Positions 1 through 12,990 are shown, numbered from the stretch's first letter. The stretch is 20,000 nucleotides of DNA from Anaeromyces robustus (GCA_002104895.1 MCFG01000002.1:477501-497500); one strand, 5' to 3'. Made by a program: numbers and translations. Notes: generated by a model not told the origin, from the letters alone.

Positions 1-118
1 AACATGATCTGGAATTGGTTTCTTTGAAATAGTTTCAACTAAAGTAGAAATCCTATAAAATTAATAAATAAAAAAAAATTTTTTTTTTTTTTTTGTTAAT
101 CAATATTATCATTATTAT

Positions 119-151
<33 letters not shown>

Positions 152-658
152 TATTTTTTATTTTTAAATTTTTATAAATATATTAAATTAAATTATTATT
201 TTTTTTCTATGTATCTTACTTCATGTTAAGTCTTTCTTGAAGTTTCTTTTGTGGAAGGAAGGAAGAATATAACATACTGACACCACTTGACATCATAGTA
301 ATTTCTAATTCATGCTTTTCCTTGAATAATTCAATAAGTTCCTTAAGAGTAATATCTCCTACAACATCGAAACGGTCCCATAAGGTCCATTCAATGTCAT
401 AATATTTCATCTTTTGAGCAGCAATTGGTTCAGAGAAACCAAAGAATGGTAAAGCAAGGTTTAAGAAACCATTCTTATAATCTTCAAGTTTATTCTTACC
501 ATCAATGACCTTTTATATAAAGAATAATATAAATAATAATAATTGAATATAAACAATATTACATATATATTATATTTATTAAACGAAAAAAAAAAAAATT
601 AATATTATAGTATATATATAAATAAATAAAATAATGAATACTATATATATAATATAAA

Positions 659-693
<35 letters not shown>

Positions 694-3600
694 TACCTTG
701 TATAATTCTAAACAGTCAAGACCAGTGACTAAAGCGGTGGTAGTAGCAATAGCTGGAATAATCTTACCAGCAATGAATTTGGTCTTGGAACGATCGGCTA
801 AAGCAATTTCATAATTGGTAGCACGAAGATTAGAAGCAGCAGTGATGAAATCAATGTGGAAGTTGGTATCATCATCCTAATTTCATATAATATTATTATT
901 GAAAAAAAAAAAATGTTATTATTATTATTATTATTATCATTATTAATATATATTTAATTATTTTTTTCTTAAATAATTATTTTAATTATTTTATTAATTT
1001 TCCTTTTATATTATATTATATATTTATATATATATTTAAATATCAAATAAAGAAAGAAAGAAAAATATAAATTATATATATTATATTACTTTTTCAAAGT
1101 CAGCTGGGTTCATACGGTAACCAACTAAAGTAGATGGACTTGGAATCTTCTTAATTAATTCATCAATTTCCTTTTCATCTTTATTTATAATTAATTTATT
1201 AAATATACATTTTTAATGATTAAGGATTAAAATATATAATTTAAATTAGCAATTACATAATTACAATTATATAAATAATATATTTGTTTATATATACCTG
1301 GAAGAACATTTTGAACGTTTTCATTATCATTAACTTGAATCTTAACACCCTTCTTTGGTTCAAACTTCTTAACTGTAATAGTAGCAAGTTCATTCTTAAA
1401 AACTTGAACATCAGTTTCACCTGTTAAACCATAATTAAAGGCATGAAGATTAGCAGCAGCAATAATGAAGTCCATATGTAATTGCTAAAAAAAAAAAAAA
1501 ATAATACAATATATATTAATAAATTTAAATTTTTAAATTTGTATATATATATTTAATATTATATTATTTAATAACAATAATAATACTATTATTTAATTGT
1601 ATTTATATCTCTATATATATTACATTATTCATATCAAAGGTAATTGGAGTTGGAGCACGTTTTGGACCAGACCAGAATGGTTGACCACTAGAAGTAACAG
1701 AATCCTTTGGGAAGTTAAATAATAATTGTTGAATACTGTTGTTGTATAATTCTTCAAATATTTCTCTGGCCCAAATAATACATTCACGGAAAGTTTTTGG
1801 CTTCCAAGCAACAAGGTAATTATAAATGCATTGAATAGTATCTTTTTGATTACCAGCTTGTTTACGAATACTTTCAAGATAGTTTGGTTGAGTTAAATGA
1901 AGATTAACATTATCAGCAGATTGCTTGAATAATTCTTCAAACTTATCACGAGCCCACTTTTTTTTTATTTATTATATTATATTATATTATATTATATTAT
2001 AGTAGGATGCATATAATATGTAATATTATAATATATATTATAAAAAAATAAGAATATAATATTTTTTTAAAATTAAGTTTATATATTAAAAAAAAAAAAA
2101 AAAAAGGTTAATTTAATAATTCTGAAAAATAAAGATATTAAGTTTATAACTCATATATCAATTAATAAAAATTTACTTGAATAGTATGTTCAATAGCATT
2201 TGGGAAATTCTTTAAAGTACAAATTGGAATAGCCTTTTCTGGTGGATCTTGTGATGAAGAGTAAGATTCAGTTAAGTGTGGAATAATAACCTAAATTATA
2301 TAATATTGAAATATAAAAATAAATAAATAAAATAAAATAAAATAAAATAAAATAAAATAAAATAAAATAAAATAAAATAAAATATATATGTATTGCTGTT
2401 GATATATTTTTTATTGAAATGGAATATAACTACAATTTAAAATACATTCTTTTTTTTTTTTTCTAATACTTACTTGAGTGTTACCCTTAGTACCTAAAGT
2501 ACCAGATTCAATTAAAGGTTTTCTAAAGAATACACATCTAAGATCAACATATTTTCTAGCATCAACGTTATCTAAAGCATTAGTAACACCAGAAAGAGAT
2601 TCCCAAAATTCGTCATTAAAGATATTTTCAGTTTCGGTACCAACACGATCAGAGAAAGCCTTAATATGACCTTCAGTATCTTTATTCATCTTGTGAATAG
2701 CATTTGCAGCAGTTTCAGACTTTAACTTAGTAACATCCCATGGACGGAATAAAAATTGTCTGTTTAAGTTACTCTTTTCAATACTATCCATATCAGTTAA
2801 GTAAATAAAACCATCCTTACCAATACCTAAACCCATCATAGCCCAATTCTTTAACATTTCACAACCAATAGCACCAGCACCAACTAAGAATTCCTTAGTA
2901 TTTTCAATCTTTTCTTGGAATTCTTTACCGAAAACAGCAATTTGATTATCGTATCTTGAACCAATTGGAGCACAATCAGCTTCATTAGGAAGTTGTGATG
3001 GAAGAGATTCAAGAGAATCAAAGTACATATATTGAGTAATTGGCATGAATTTACCACTAATAGCCTTCAATACTTCTTGAGCAACTAAACCACCAAATAA
3101 GGCGGCCATTGGTGAAAGATCACCTCTAGATTGAAAAGCAAGTTCTTTAATTAAATTATCATCAAGTTCAACTGGATTTGGTGAACTACTGTTAATTTCT
3201 TTAGCAAGAGCTAAAACATCATTAGCGTCATTTTCATTTCTTGGAACTGGATATCTACCATTCTTTTCAACAAATGAATCTAAAGCTTGGAAACCAACAT
3301 GTAATTGACCTGGTCTATCGAATTTAGCAAAATCAGAAATAAACATTTCTGGTTCCTTAAGAGAATCAACTAAACTTTTCTAATTTTTTAATATAATATA
3401 TATATTAATAAATGAAATCATTTTAATATAAATTTAATATATGAAGAAAAAAAAATATTTTAATAGGTAAAAATTATTATATAAAATAAAATAATTATTT
3501 ATATATATAACTGAAATATTTTAAAAAGATTAATACATACGAAACTTAAAGTCTTTGGTTGTTTAACTTGATGGAATAAGCCACCACTTACATAATCAGA

Positions 3601-5014
3601 TAAATTAGAAGTATCACCAATACTGAAAGTGTATGGACCTAAGACAGTAATTTTTCTTGGTTCACAACCGTTTAATTCAGTCATACCTTTGACTTCAGTG
3701 AAAGTAACATAATCACCATCTTCTAAATTATGTCTAGTTTCATCTAAACAAGTAACAACACTTTGTTCAGCAGACTTTTTTTGATCATAAATAAAATATT
3801 AAAATATGTTTAAATTAATAATAATCACATATAAATATTTAAAAATAATAATAATAATAAGTAAATTCAAAAATTAAATTTAAATCTTATAAATTACCTT
3901 GGTAATAGCTGCAACCATACCAGATTTTGGTTCTTCACCATTTTGATCGGTAACTTCAAATGTATCACCGAAATCATTGAAAGACATACTACAATTTTAT
4001 AATTATAAATTTATTATATTAATAATCTTTACATTTCATAATAAATTAAAATATTCTTTCTAAAAAAAACCATTTTAGAAAAAATTATTTACCCAAATAA
4101 ACCATTGGTACGAGTTGAAATAAACTTTATACCATTTGGATGTGTAATATTATTAATTTCAATTTGTTGCTTAAGTGGTGTATTAACACATACAACAACC
4201 TATATTAATATATAAAATATATAAATATATATTACTGTATAAATATACTAATATTTTCTTAAATAATATATAATTTTTTTTGTTTTTGTTTTTGTAATAA
4301 ATATTTAATAAAATGTTCTTTTTTTTTAATTACTTGATAATTAGTAATGCTTGACATCAAATCATCATTTAAAACAGAAACTGGAACATAATTATTCAAT
4401 TCCTTAAGACGTGGGCAACTAGCTTCATCTCTTCTTTTACCAACATCTTCTTCAGTTAAAAAGAACTTTGATTATTAAAAAATATTTTTCATTATATTAT
4501 AATTAATATAAAGCTTCTTTTTAATTTTTTTATTTGTTTCATTTTTTTATTAATTTAAATATGAATAAAAAATATACTTGTGAAGATAAATCAGATAATT
4601 GAGTTATTTCTGGATCATATAAAGTAACAGACTTAACACCAGCAAGAATAACATTCTTGGCTATAATAATAAATATAATAAATATATATTTTAAAATACA
4701 CAAAGGTCAATGAAATATATATATTTATAAAATATATTTATTAACTTTAAAAGATATCATAAAATATACCAATTTCAACACCAAGACCACGTAAACCAAT
4801 GATAAGAACATTGGATTGACTCATACGTAACATAGCTTCACGACCAAGTACGTAACTAATATTAATAAATTATTATAAGAACATAAATTATTAAAAATTA
4901 TTAAATTTGTCTAAACATATACATAATTATATATATAATTTGATTTATATTTTTTTACAGTTGTCTAGAATATAAACTTTCATCAATAGTATTATCAACG
5001 TCCATAGATGCCAT
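1..5014 (-). CDS. UBA1: Ubiquitin-activating enzyme E1 (15 exons, C-terminus outside window)
   Basis: Activates ubiquitin with ATP and passes it as a thioester to E2 enzymes, in cytosol and nucleus. Exons on the minus strand: 5014-4959, 4855-4770, 4660-4578, 4465-4334, 4199-4093, 3988-3898, 3774-3541, 3379-2474, 2290-2177, 1956-1624, 1484-1298, 1178-1090, 876-697, 509-220, 52-1. All introns are GT-AG and phases agree, giving 980 codons; family members are about 1020-1060 aa, so only a short C-terminal piece is missing. Visible: YSRQLYVLG at 15-23; degenerate nucleotide loop GLRGLG at 39-44 (inactive adenylation half); FCCH region about 160-240; active-half loop GAGAIG at 430-435; ALDNVDAR at 531-538; catalytic Cys589 in PICTLKNFP; ubiquitin-fold domain from about 900. 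The start chosen is the first ATG (AAAAATGG context); Met4 is an alternative. Codons favour AAG, TTC and GGT, as in highly expressed genes. Confidence 0.97.
72..149. repeat. Poly-T tracts in the last visible UBA1 intron
   Basis: Within the intron 53-219 the plus strand has an A8T18-like run and then an unbroken T run of about 29 bases (minus strand poly-A). These are simple homopolymers of a kind common in introns and spacers of this genome. They are prone to length errors in assembly. Confidence 0.8.
2322..2386. repeat. (AAAAT)n pentanucleotide array in a UBA1 intron
   Basis: About a dozen near-perfect copies of AAAAT lie within the UBA1 intron 2291-2473, just before the exon carrying the catalytic cysteine. 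A second short array of ATATT units sits in the next intron (about 1969-2001), and an (ATA)n run lies at about 661-692 in another. All are confined to introns. Confidence 0.85.
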
Positions 5015-5018
5015 TTTT

Positions 5019-5251
5019 CTAAATATAATGTAAAAAAATTATAATATGAATTAACAATTTTTTATATAATTTTTATATGAATCGAATTGAAATTTTAAAT
5101 AAAAAATTATTTGAAATTTCCATGAATTTAAATATTTTAAAATAATGAATTTTTTATTATAATTATCATCGAATAAATTATACAAAATATATTTTTATAT
5201 TATTTAATTATTGATTTTATAACAATATGTATATAACCTAAAATACCTTAC
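5019..5251 (-). other. Possible 5'-UTR intron of UBA1
   Basis: On the minus strand an AAAG/GTAAGG donor lies at 5252/5251 and a TTTAG acceptor ends at 5019, four bases before the UBA1 start codon. The 233-nt stretch has the same AT-only texture as the coding introns. This is inference from splice-site sequence only; no reading frame tests it. Confidence 0.35.
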
Positions 5252-6180
<929 letters not shown>

Positions 6181-6249
6181 AAATAATTATTTATGTACTG
6201 CATATACAAGTAGTACATTTTACAATTAATTTATAAATATAGTAGATTT

Positions 6250-6486
6250 TTTTTATACTAATAAGTAAATCCTGCTCTCCCATTTTTACAAATGGTAGTA
6301 TTGTTCCTGGTGAACTGTCTTATTGAATAATAGCTTTGACACTCCTAATACAAGTGAAAGATAATTACAAAAAGATCCTTATTATCACCTTGACGACTAA
6401 AGAATCATGATGGTCAGGTTTATTACCTCCCTAAGTGATATATTTCTAGTAGACATATTTGTGTTAAAAAAACAGCAATGTTATTA
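6250..6486. other. Less AT-rich block, possible decayed coding or element fragment
   Basis: Base composition here resembles the exons rather than the surrounding spacer. No intact frame exists. A plus-strand frame running to 6486 shows protein-like stretches (for example LQKDPYYHLDD, and MMVRFITSLSDIF from 6407) separated by stops. I could not match it to a family. There is no tRNA-like T-loop or acceptor stem, and no match to U1-U6 snRNA motifs known to me. It may be a gene or transposon relic, or an unrecognised non-coding RNA. Confidence 0.3.
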
Positions 6487-7729
6487 ATATATTAAAAAGA
6501 GATATTAAATATTAAAAAATTATTTAATATTCCCAAATAATATAAAAACTTTTATATTATATTTAACTTTTCTTCTAAATAATAATACAAGATAATAAAA
6601 AAAAAATAAAATTATTTATAATAAATAAATAACTATATATATTCCAAAATTAATAAAACCATAACAAAAAAAATAATAAAACAATAACAAAAAAAAAATC
6701 AAAGAAGTTCTAAAATTAAATTAAAATAATAAAAATACCTAAAATATTATTTTTCAAATTAACATTGAAAATGCTGGCTTTCTTTATTATATCTTTCATT
6801 AATAACAACCAATAAAACAAAAATAATTATTAACCTGAATATGATATTTGTATATTTTATTAATCTCATACTATAATTATCTACATATAATACTGTTATT
6901 AAAGCCACTATTTCATATATAATAAATAAAAAAGAAAAAACAGAAAAAAAATATAATCTCACATAAAAAAAATTATATAAATATATATATAATAAATTAT
7001 CTACTCTTAATAAACTATCAAAATTATAATATACTATCTTAAATCTTTATCTAATATTTTTAAATATGTTATTTGATTTTTATTATTAAATATTACTTTA
7101 AATATTAATAGTAATATTAATAGTATTATTACTATTATTACTATTATTATTAATATTTATCACTATTTTTTTTTTATTATATTATTATTTATTATTTGTT
7201 TATTTTATTTTATTTTTTTTTTTTTTTTTTTTTTTTTATCTATTATTTTATTTTATTATTTTTCTTGTTTTATTATTAATTTATTATATTTATTATTTAA
7301 AATATATTTCTTTTCTATTGAATAATAAAAACTATCTAATTTTTTTAACTTTTATACCATTATTAAAAAATAATTTAATTAATTAACAACTATGTCATAG
7401 TTTTTATTATTAATAGTTTGGTTTATATATATTTATATATATTTTTTTTTATTTTTTTTTTTAATTAAATAATATTATTATTGAATTTTTATTTTATTTT
7501 ATTTTATTTTATTTTTTTTTTTTTTTTTTGTTTCATTGTTATATGAAAATTTATTTACTTTTTTACTTCATTTTAAAATTGTCCTAATAAATTATATTTA
7601 GCCTTAATAATATTCTAAATTTATTAAGTCTGAAAAAAATTATTAATAAAAACGACAAATTTTATCTTATATCTTATATAAACGATTAAATTTATATTCA
7701 AGTTATATTTTCTATTTATCTAAATAAAC
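6487..7729. other. AT-rich spacer downstream of ERD2
   Basis: Very AT-rich, with runs of T at about 7207-7237 and 7508-7529 and stop codons in all frames. The part near 7729 must hold the ERD2 3' UTR and poly(A) signal; many AATAAA-like strings occur and none is decisive. Nothing else is recognised. Confidence 0.6.
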
Positions 7730-8758
7730 TTATGCTGGAAGTGAGAACTTTTGTCCCTTGAAAACCCTATTAAAAATATTTACAATATTTGAATATATAT
7801 TAATAAAAGAATTAATAATAACTGAATTTTAATATTTTAATTATATATTAAACTTACTTGGTAATATATATATATAAGAAATCGGAATAGATAGCAGTTT
7901 GAACAATACCCGATATAACTACAATCCAGTAAATTTGATGGTCAACAAAGTAACGCCAGATCCAGTTTAAAATATATAAGGCACGGTAAGCACCTAAAGC
8001 AAATAAGTAATGACTTGTAATAGTTTCAGCTTCACCAGTACGTTGCATTTGGAATAATTGTGGAAGAATAGCTACAGCTTCTAAGTAAATAGAGAAAGTC
8101 CATAAAACCTATTATTATGTTTTAGCGAAATTATATATTAAAAAAATTAGTCTTCAATCTTTTTTTTATACTAATTTATTTTTTTTATCTCTAAAAGTTA
8201 TTATTTAATAAATAAAATTACTTACTTCCATGAAAGAAAATTCATAGTTGAAGATTAAAGCCAAAACAGCACATGGAATAAGTAAATATTCGATCTTAAA
8301 AGTATCTAAAGATGGTTCCCAAGTAGCCTTAAATTTAAATTTCATTAAATAAACAATGTAGAAAGAAGTACTAATGAAGAATATCTTCATAAGAGTGTTG
8401 TATAATGAAATGTATGTAGTAAACAAATCAAGATAACGTGTACAGAAAACAATAACATATAAAAGTTGAGATTTGAATGAAATACCTTTATTCATAAAAA
8501 CAAATTTAATATTTAACATTAATTCATTTAATATTTGATTATATTCTAATCATATTCTTTATATTTTGTTTTTTTATATAGTTTTATCAACTATATATTA
8601 TATTACTCTATATTAGTTATTACAAAAATTTTATAAATACAATATTATTAAGATTATTAATAAATACCTGCTGCAGATCTTGTTTTTGTAATCTTTAATA
8701 AAATGATTACAATAGATATTAAATGCATTAAATCAGCTATTAATCTAAATAAATTCAT
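7730..8758 (-). CDS. ERD2: ER lumen protein-retaining (K/HDEL) receptor
   Basis: Seven-helix Golgi membrane receptor that binds the C-terminal K/HDEL tail of escaped ER proteins at acidic pH and returns them to the ER in COPI vesicles. Exons: 8758-8668, 8485-8226, 8108-7858, 7766-7730; introns are GT-AG (donors GTATTT, GTAAGT, GTAAGT) and in phase. The 212-aa product lines up without gaps with 212-aa vertebrate KDEL receptors as I know them: Arg5, His12, Arg47, Asp50, Glu117, Glu127, Tyr158, Tyr162, Trp166, Arg169 and Asp193 are all in place. The tail ends QKFSLPA with Ser209. The stop is TAA at 7732-7730. The start is the first ATG, just upstream of the conserved Arg5. Codon use is biased as in UBA1. 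Confidence 0.97.
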
Positions 8759-8761
8759 TTT

Positions 8762-9179
8762 CTATAATGAAAGATTATATAAATATTATTATGTTTACAA
8801 TTCATTAACATACATAAATGTATTAATATATAAGAATAAAAATAAAAAAAAGTTAATAATCTAAAAAATATAATAGTAGTACAAAATATTTTGATAAATT
8901 CATTCTAAAAAAAACAGTTATTTTTATTATTATACTCTTTGTTTTAAAAAAATCCTTATTATTTAATTCCTTTTTTAATCATTTATTTTTGTTTAATATT
9001 TTATTTCATTTTATTCATTTTATTCATTTATTTTGTCAATAAAAAAAAATATTCTTTTTTCTAATCCTCATTATTCTATGTTTGTCTCTCTTTCTAATTT
9101 ATATATCCAGTTTCTTATTCATAATAAACAATATATATGCAAAATATATTATGACAATAAAATAAGTATTAAAACATAC
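8762..9179 (-). other. Possible 5'-UTR intron of ERD2
   Basis: A GTATGT donor lies at 9179 on the minus strand, and a TATAG acceptor ends at 8762, four bases before the ERD2 ATG, the same spacing as at UBA1. The 418-nt length exceeds that of any coding intron here. Inference from splice motifs alone. Confidence 0.25.
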
Positions 9180-9717
9180 GTTTTATAAATAACTGAGTAT
9201 TACTCTAAAAAAAAAAAACAAATAAGATGATAAATTAATTTATATTATTTATAAGATTGAATTTTATTTATTTTTAATTTTTTTCGTTTTTCTTTTTTGT
9301 TTTTCTTTTTTTTTTTATTATTATTATTAATCTTTTTTGTTTACTGGTTTTATATTTTTATTTTTGGTTTGTTTTGTTTTGTTTTTCAATATTATTTTTG
9401 AATTATTTTAAAATACTATTTTTTTTTAATTTTTATTTTTTTTTTTATTTTATGAATTCTTTATTTATCAAGCAAAAAAAAATTAAAAAAGGTAAATAAA
9501 AAAATAAATTCTTTTTTTTTTTAGTATTATTTAGTAAATGTTTGTGATTTTTAAATCTTTTTTTATATTATTATACATATTATTTCAGAAACAATATATT
9601 AAAAAAAAAAAAATTATATTTAACTATATATAGAATAAACAATATAAATTATATTAAATGTATCTATTATTTTTAATATATTGCGTTACATTATTGTATA
9701 TGAAAATACATAACTTG
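9180..9717. other. T-rich spacer upstream of ERD2
   Basis: Strong strand bias: long T runs on the plus strand at about 9240-9450, so A-rich on the ERD2 coding strand. It probably includes the ERD2 promoter. No gene, RNA or mobile element is recognised. Confidence 0.55.
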
Positions 9718-9916
<199 letters not shown>

Positions 9917-10416
9917 ATATTTAGTTAGTTATTTAACACTAAATTAACTATTATAATGTTGCTTTTTATATTTTTAAATAACCTTTTCCCTTTTTAATAC
10001 TTAAAAATATATTTCACTTATTATTTGTAAATATCATTTTCAAAAAATTTTAAAGCTTTATTATTTAAATATTTATACGATTATTCTTTTATATATTATT
10101 CCTCTTATTAATAATAATTATATAATTTATCAATTTTTTTTGTTATTATAATATAGATTTTTTAATTCTAATTCAAATATTGTTTTATGTATACATCTTT
10201 TTATTAATATTATATAATATATATAAACAAAAATCAAAAATAATATTCCACTCAATATTTATATAAAAATTTTGTTGTTTAAAAAATTTTATAATTAAAA
10301 TTAAAATTTATGATAAAGTTTTTAAGTTTTAAATATACACATAAAATAATAAAAAATAATAAATAAAAAACTAATTCAATATATATATAATAAAATATAT
10401 ATATATATTAATATAT
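9917..10416. other. AT-rich spacer between the (ATTT)n array and the LRR gene
   Basis: Nothing recognisable is seen. All frames are densely stopped on both strands. Confidence 0.6.
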
Positions 10417-10435
10417 TATTATTATTATTATTATT

Positions 10436-10471
<36 letters not shown>

Positions 10472-10473
10472 AT
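10417..10473. repeat. Compound (ATT)n(GTT)n trinucleotide array
   Basis: About seven ATT units are followed by about twelve GTT units on the plus strand, which is (AAC)n then (AAT)n on the LRR gene strand. It lies roughly 290 bases beyond the LRR stop codon, so it could fall in the 3' UTR or the spacer. Confidence 0.9.
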
Positions 10474-10759
10474 TGTAGCTTTGAATTACATATTTTATTT
10501 TTAAATTATATCAAATAATAAATAATATATTTTATTTAAAACGAATTGGGTAAATAATTAATAATAATATTATCATTATTAAATTATTATATTTTTATTA
10601 TAATTTTATTATTATTATACTTAAATTTGATTTATGTTCTATGTTTTTTATTAATATATATATATATATAATTATTATTATTATTATTATGATTTGTTCT
10701 TATTTTTTTTTATCTAAATTTTACTGTTACTATTATATATAATAAAATTATTACGAAAT

Positions 10760-12951
10760 TTATGAAATTTCAGTAGAGAATGGAAGACTTGGTAGCAAAG
10801 GTTGTTTCATATATATTAATTCATTAATAGTAACAGGCTTTAAAGATGTGAATTCATTTTTATTTTTTTGATTAGATGAAAAATTATTATTATTATTACT
10901 ATTAAAAAGATTATGTACACTATTTCCTTTGGTTAAACGAGTACTATCTTTATTAGAATTCTTTTGGTGTTTTGATTTAATACCAAAAATAGTTTTCATA
11001 CTATTTTTATGATTTGATATTGAAGACTGAGACGAAGATGATGATGAAGTTTTAGCAGATTTTGAATTATTAATAAAATTTTTGGATGATAGATTAGAAT
11101 CTATAGAAGAATTACTATTATCTCTATGACGATATTTCTTTTCTTTAATATTAAATTTTTCTGATCTATCTAAGCTTTTAGGAGCAGTTATAGGACGAAT
11201 TTTAAACATTTCCTTTATACGTTCTTCATTAGTATTAAAATGTGCCCGACAAAGTCGATATTCAAATGGTATATCTTTATTAAATTTATGAATAATGCGT
11301 ACTCTTCTCACATATGTTTCAAAATATGGTCCATGACAAAACGAACATGATCTATAAAAAGATAAGTAGTTCAATAAACATTCAGGAAGAATATTTGTTG
11401 ACATCAACAAACGATTTCTTACAATTGTTCTAGCAGCTAATTCTTTTAAAGTTGGAATTTTCAACTCTATTTTATTTTCATTATTTATAGGTTCCTCAAT
11501 AGTATTATCTTCATCATCTTCATCATTTAATAATAAGCTTTCTGTTTCAACTTCTTGATTTAACGTAGTAGAAGAAGAATTTACTATTATTGTTGTTATT
11601 GTTATAATAATTATATAATATTAATATATAATAATATATTCATAACATTAGTATTTATTATAATCATTTAAAATTTTTAGTAAATAGATAAACATTAATA
11701 ATTAGTAATAATATTAATAATAATAAGATAATAATAATAATAATTGCTTATATCTTAATTATACATATTATGAATAAATAATTATCATCATATTGACCTC
11801 TTATTTTTTTATTCAGCATGATTTCATTGAAAAATTGACAATGACAATTTTTATTATTATTCAAATCAAATATACTTAAATCATTTTGGTCACATGTTAA
11901 AGATAATGAGGAAGTATTTGAATAATATTTTTTATATTGAGCTAGTTCATTAAGCATATCTAATGTTGTATTATTTTGATATTTATTTGATTCTAATAAT
12001 AATTTTTGATTTCTTGAAACTACTAAATCTTTCATCTCCGAAGAAAGTATAAAAGCAGGACGACATTCATCAAAAGAACTTGCTAAAGGACAATTTTCGA
12101 CATCAAGTTCAGCAAGATTTATTAAATTATTTATTTCTATAGGAAGATACTGAATAAGGTTCCCATTTAAATTTAAAGATATCAAATTTTTTAATTCACC
12201 AATTTCCGAAGGAATTATTTCTATTTGATTATTTTTTAAATTTAAAACTGTTAAATTAGTCAATTTACTTATAAATGTAGGTATTTCTTTTATTTTATTA
12301 TTTGAAAAATCTAAATAAGTCAAGTTTTTTAAATAGCATATAGTATTTGGAATTCTTTCAATTTTATTATTAGAAAGATTTAAAGTTTTTAAATTTTTTA
12401 AATGCCCAATCTCTGAAGGGATTTCTGTTAAATTATTACAACATCTTTATATATGAAATTAAATAATATATTAAATAAAATAAATAAATAAAATGTTATT
12501 TTTTATATACAAATTATATTTAAATTAAAAAAAAAAAAAAGATAAATTTCGAAATTAAAATTTCAAATCTTGAAATTTGAAATTTGAAATTTGAAATTTA
12601 ATTAAAAAAAAAAAAAAAAACTAATATTATCAGAAATAAACTATATATAAAAAAAAATAAATAAATAAAATAATAAGAAAACTTACAATTTTAACGATGT
12701 TGTTGTATACAAATATCCTATATTTGGATATAATTTTATTATATTATTTTTACATAAATCAATTTCAGTAATTGATTTTAAATTTTTCAATTTCAATTCT
12801 TGAGTTATTGCTTTATTATTAAAGTATGTATCTTTTATTTTATTATTTGAAGAATTAATATCTTTATAAGTTTCAGCATCTAAATTTATTGAAATTTCTT
12901 TTAAAGCAAAAGGAAAATCCTGAATATCTTGACTACTTTGATTATTTCCCA

Positions 12952-12952
<1 letters not shown>
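10760..12952 (-). CDS. Leucine-rich-repeat protein with C-terminal Cys/His domain, probably myristoylated
   Basis: Three exons: 12952-12687, 12444-11765, 11583-10760. Donors are GTAAGT and GTATAA, acceptors AAG and TAG, phases 2 and 1 agree, and the product is 589 aa. Residues 1-6 are MGNNQS, which fits the N-myristoylation rule (Gly2, Ser6). Seven LRRs of about 23 residues run from about 61 to 209 (LxxLxLxxN cores such as LKTLNLSNNKI and LTVLNLKNNQI). An acidic linker follows (LLLNDEDDEDNTIEE), then a basic domain starting about 357 (IPTLKELAARTIV) with C395-x2-C398-x28-C427-x2-H430, a plausible zinc site. The tail from about 450 is Ser/Asn/Lys-rich and looks disordered. The layout recalls LRRC58-type proteins, which also have a Cys-bearing region after the LRRs; that match is from memory. 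A membrane-attached scaffold is plausible; the function is unknown. Confidence 0.85.
12558..12599. repeat. GAAATTT heptamer tandem repeat with hairpin, in LRR-gene intron 1
   Basis: Four exact copies of GAAATTT occupy 12572-12599. The preceding AAATTTCAA (12558-12566) is the exact reverse complement of TTGAAATTT (12570-12578), leaving a 3-base loop. It lies inside the 242-nt intron 12445-12686, so a transcript could fold here. Confidence 0.8.

Positions 12953-12988
<36 letters not shown>
12953..12988. repeat. T-run/A-run palindrome at the LRR gene start
   Basis: A run of about 11 T is followed by a run of about 26 A on the plus strand, immediately upstream of the LRR start codon on the minus strand. 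Its position in the 5' leader is typical of AT-rich genomes. It could influence transcription or simply reflect homopolymer drift. Confidence 0.6.

Positions 12989-12990
<2 letters not shown>

Noticed and set aside
216-410. UBA1 ending at the TAA at 216-218
   Set aside because: The apparent stop lies inside a GTAAGA donor. Splicing to 52 continues the ubiquitin-fold domain in frame ([17 protein letters not shown]).
2478-2669. Plus-strand open frame within UBA1 exon 8
   Set aside because: Antisense to the highly conserved adenylation domain; it is a shadow frame.
6250-6486. tRNA, snRNA or box C/D snoRNA
   Set aside because: There is no TPsiC-loop consensus with a matching acceptor stem, no recognisable U1-U6 core motif, and only single near-matches to C or D boxes without terminal pairing.
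6759-6962. Minus-strand 67-codon hydrophobic open frame
   Set aside because: At this base composition a run of about 67 codons is expected about once or twice by chance across the spacers. No family is recognised and no splice-consistent extension was found.
8205-8519. Longer ERD2 exon starting at an ATG near 8519
   Set aside because: The extra N-terminal residues are intron readthrough. Splicing at 8485 joins the conserved first helix with Arg5 and His12 and gives exactly 212 aa.
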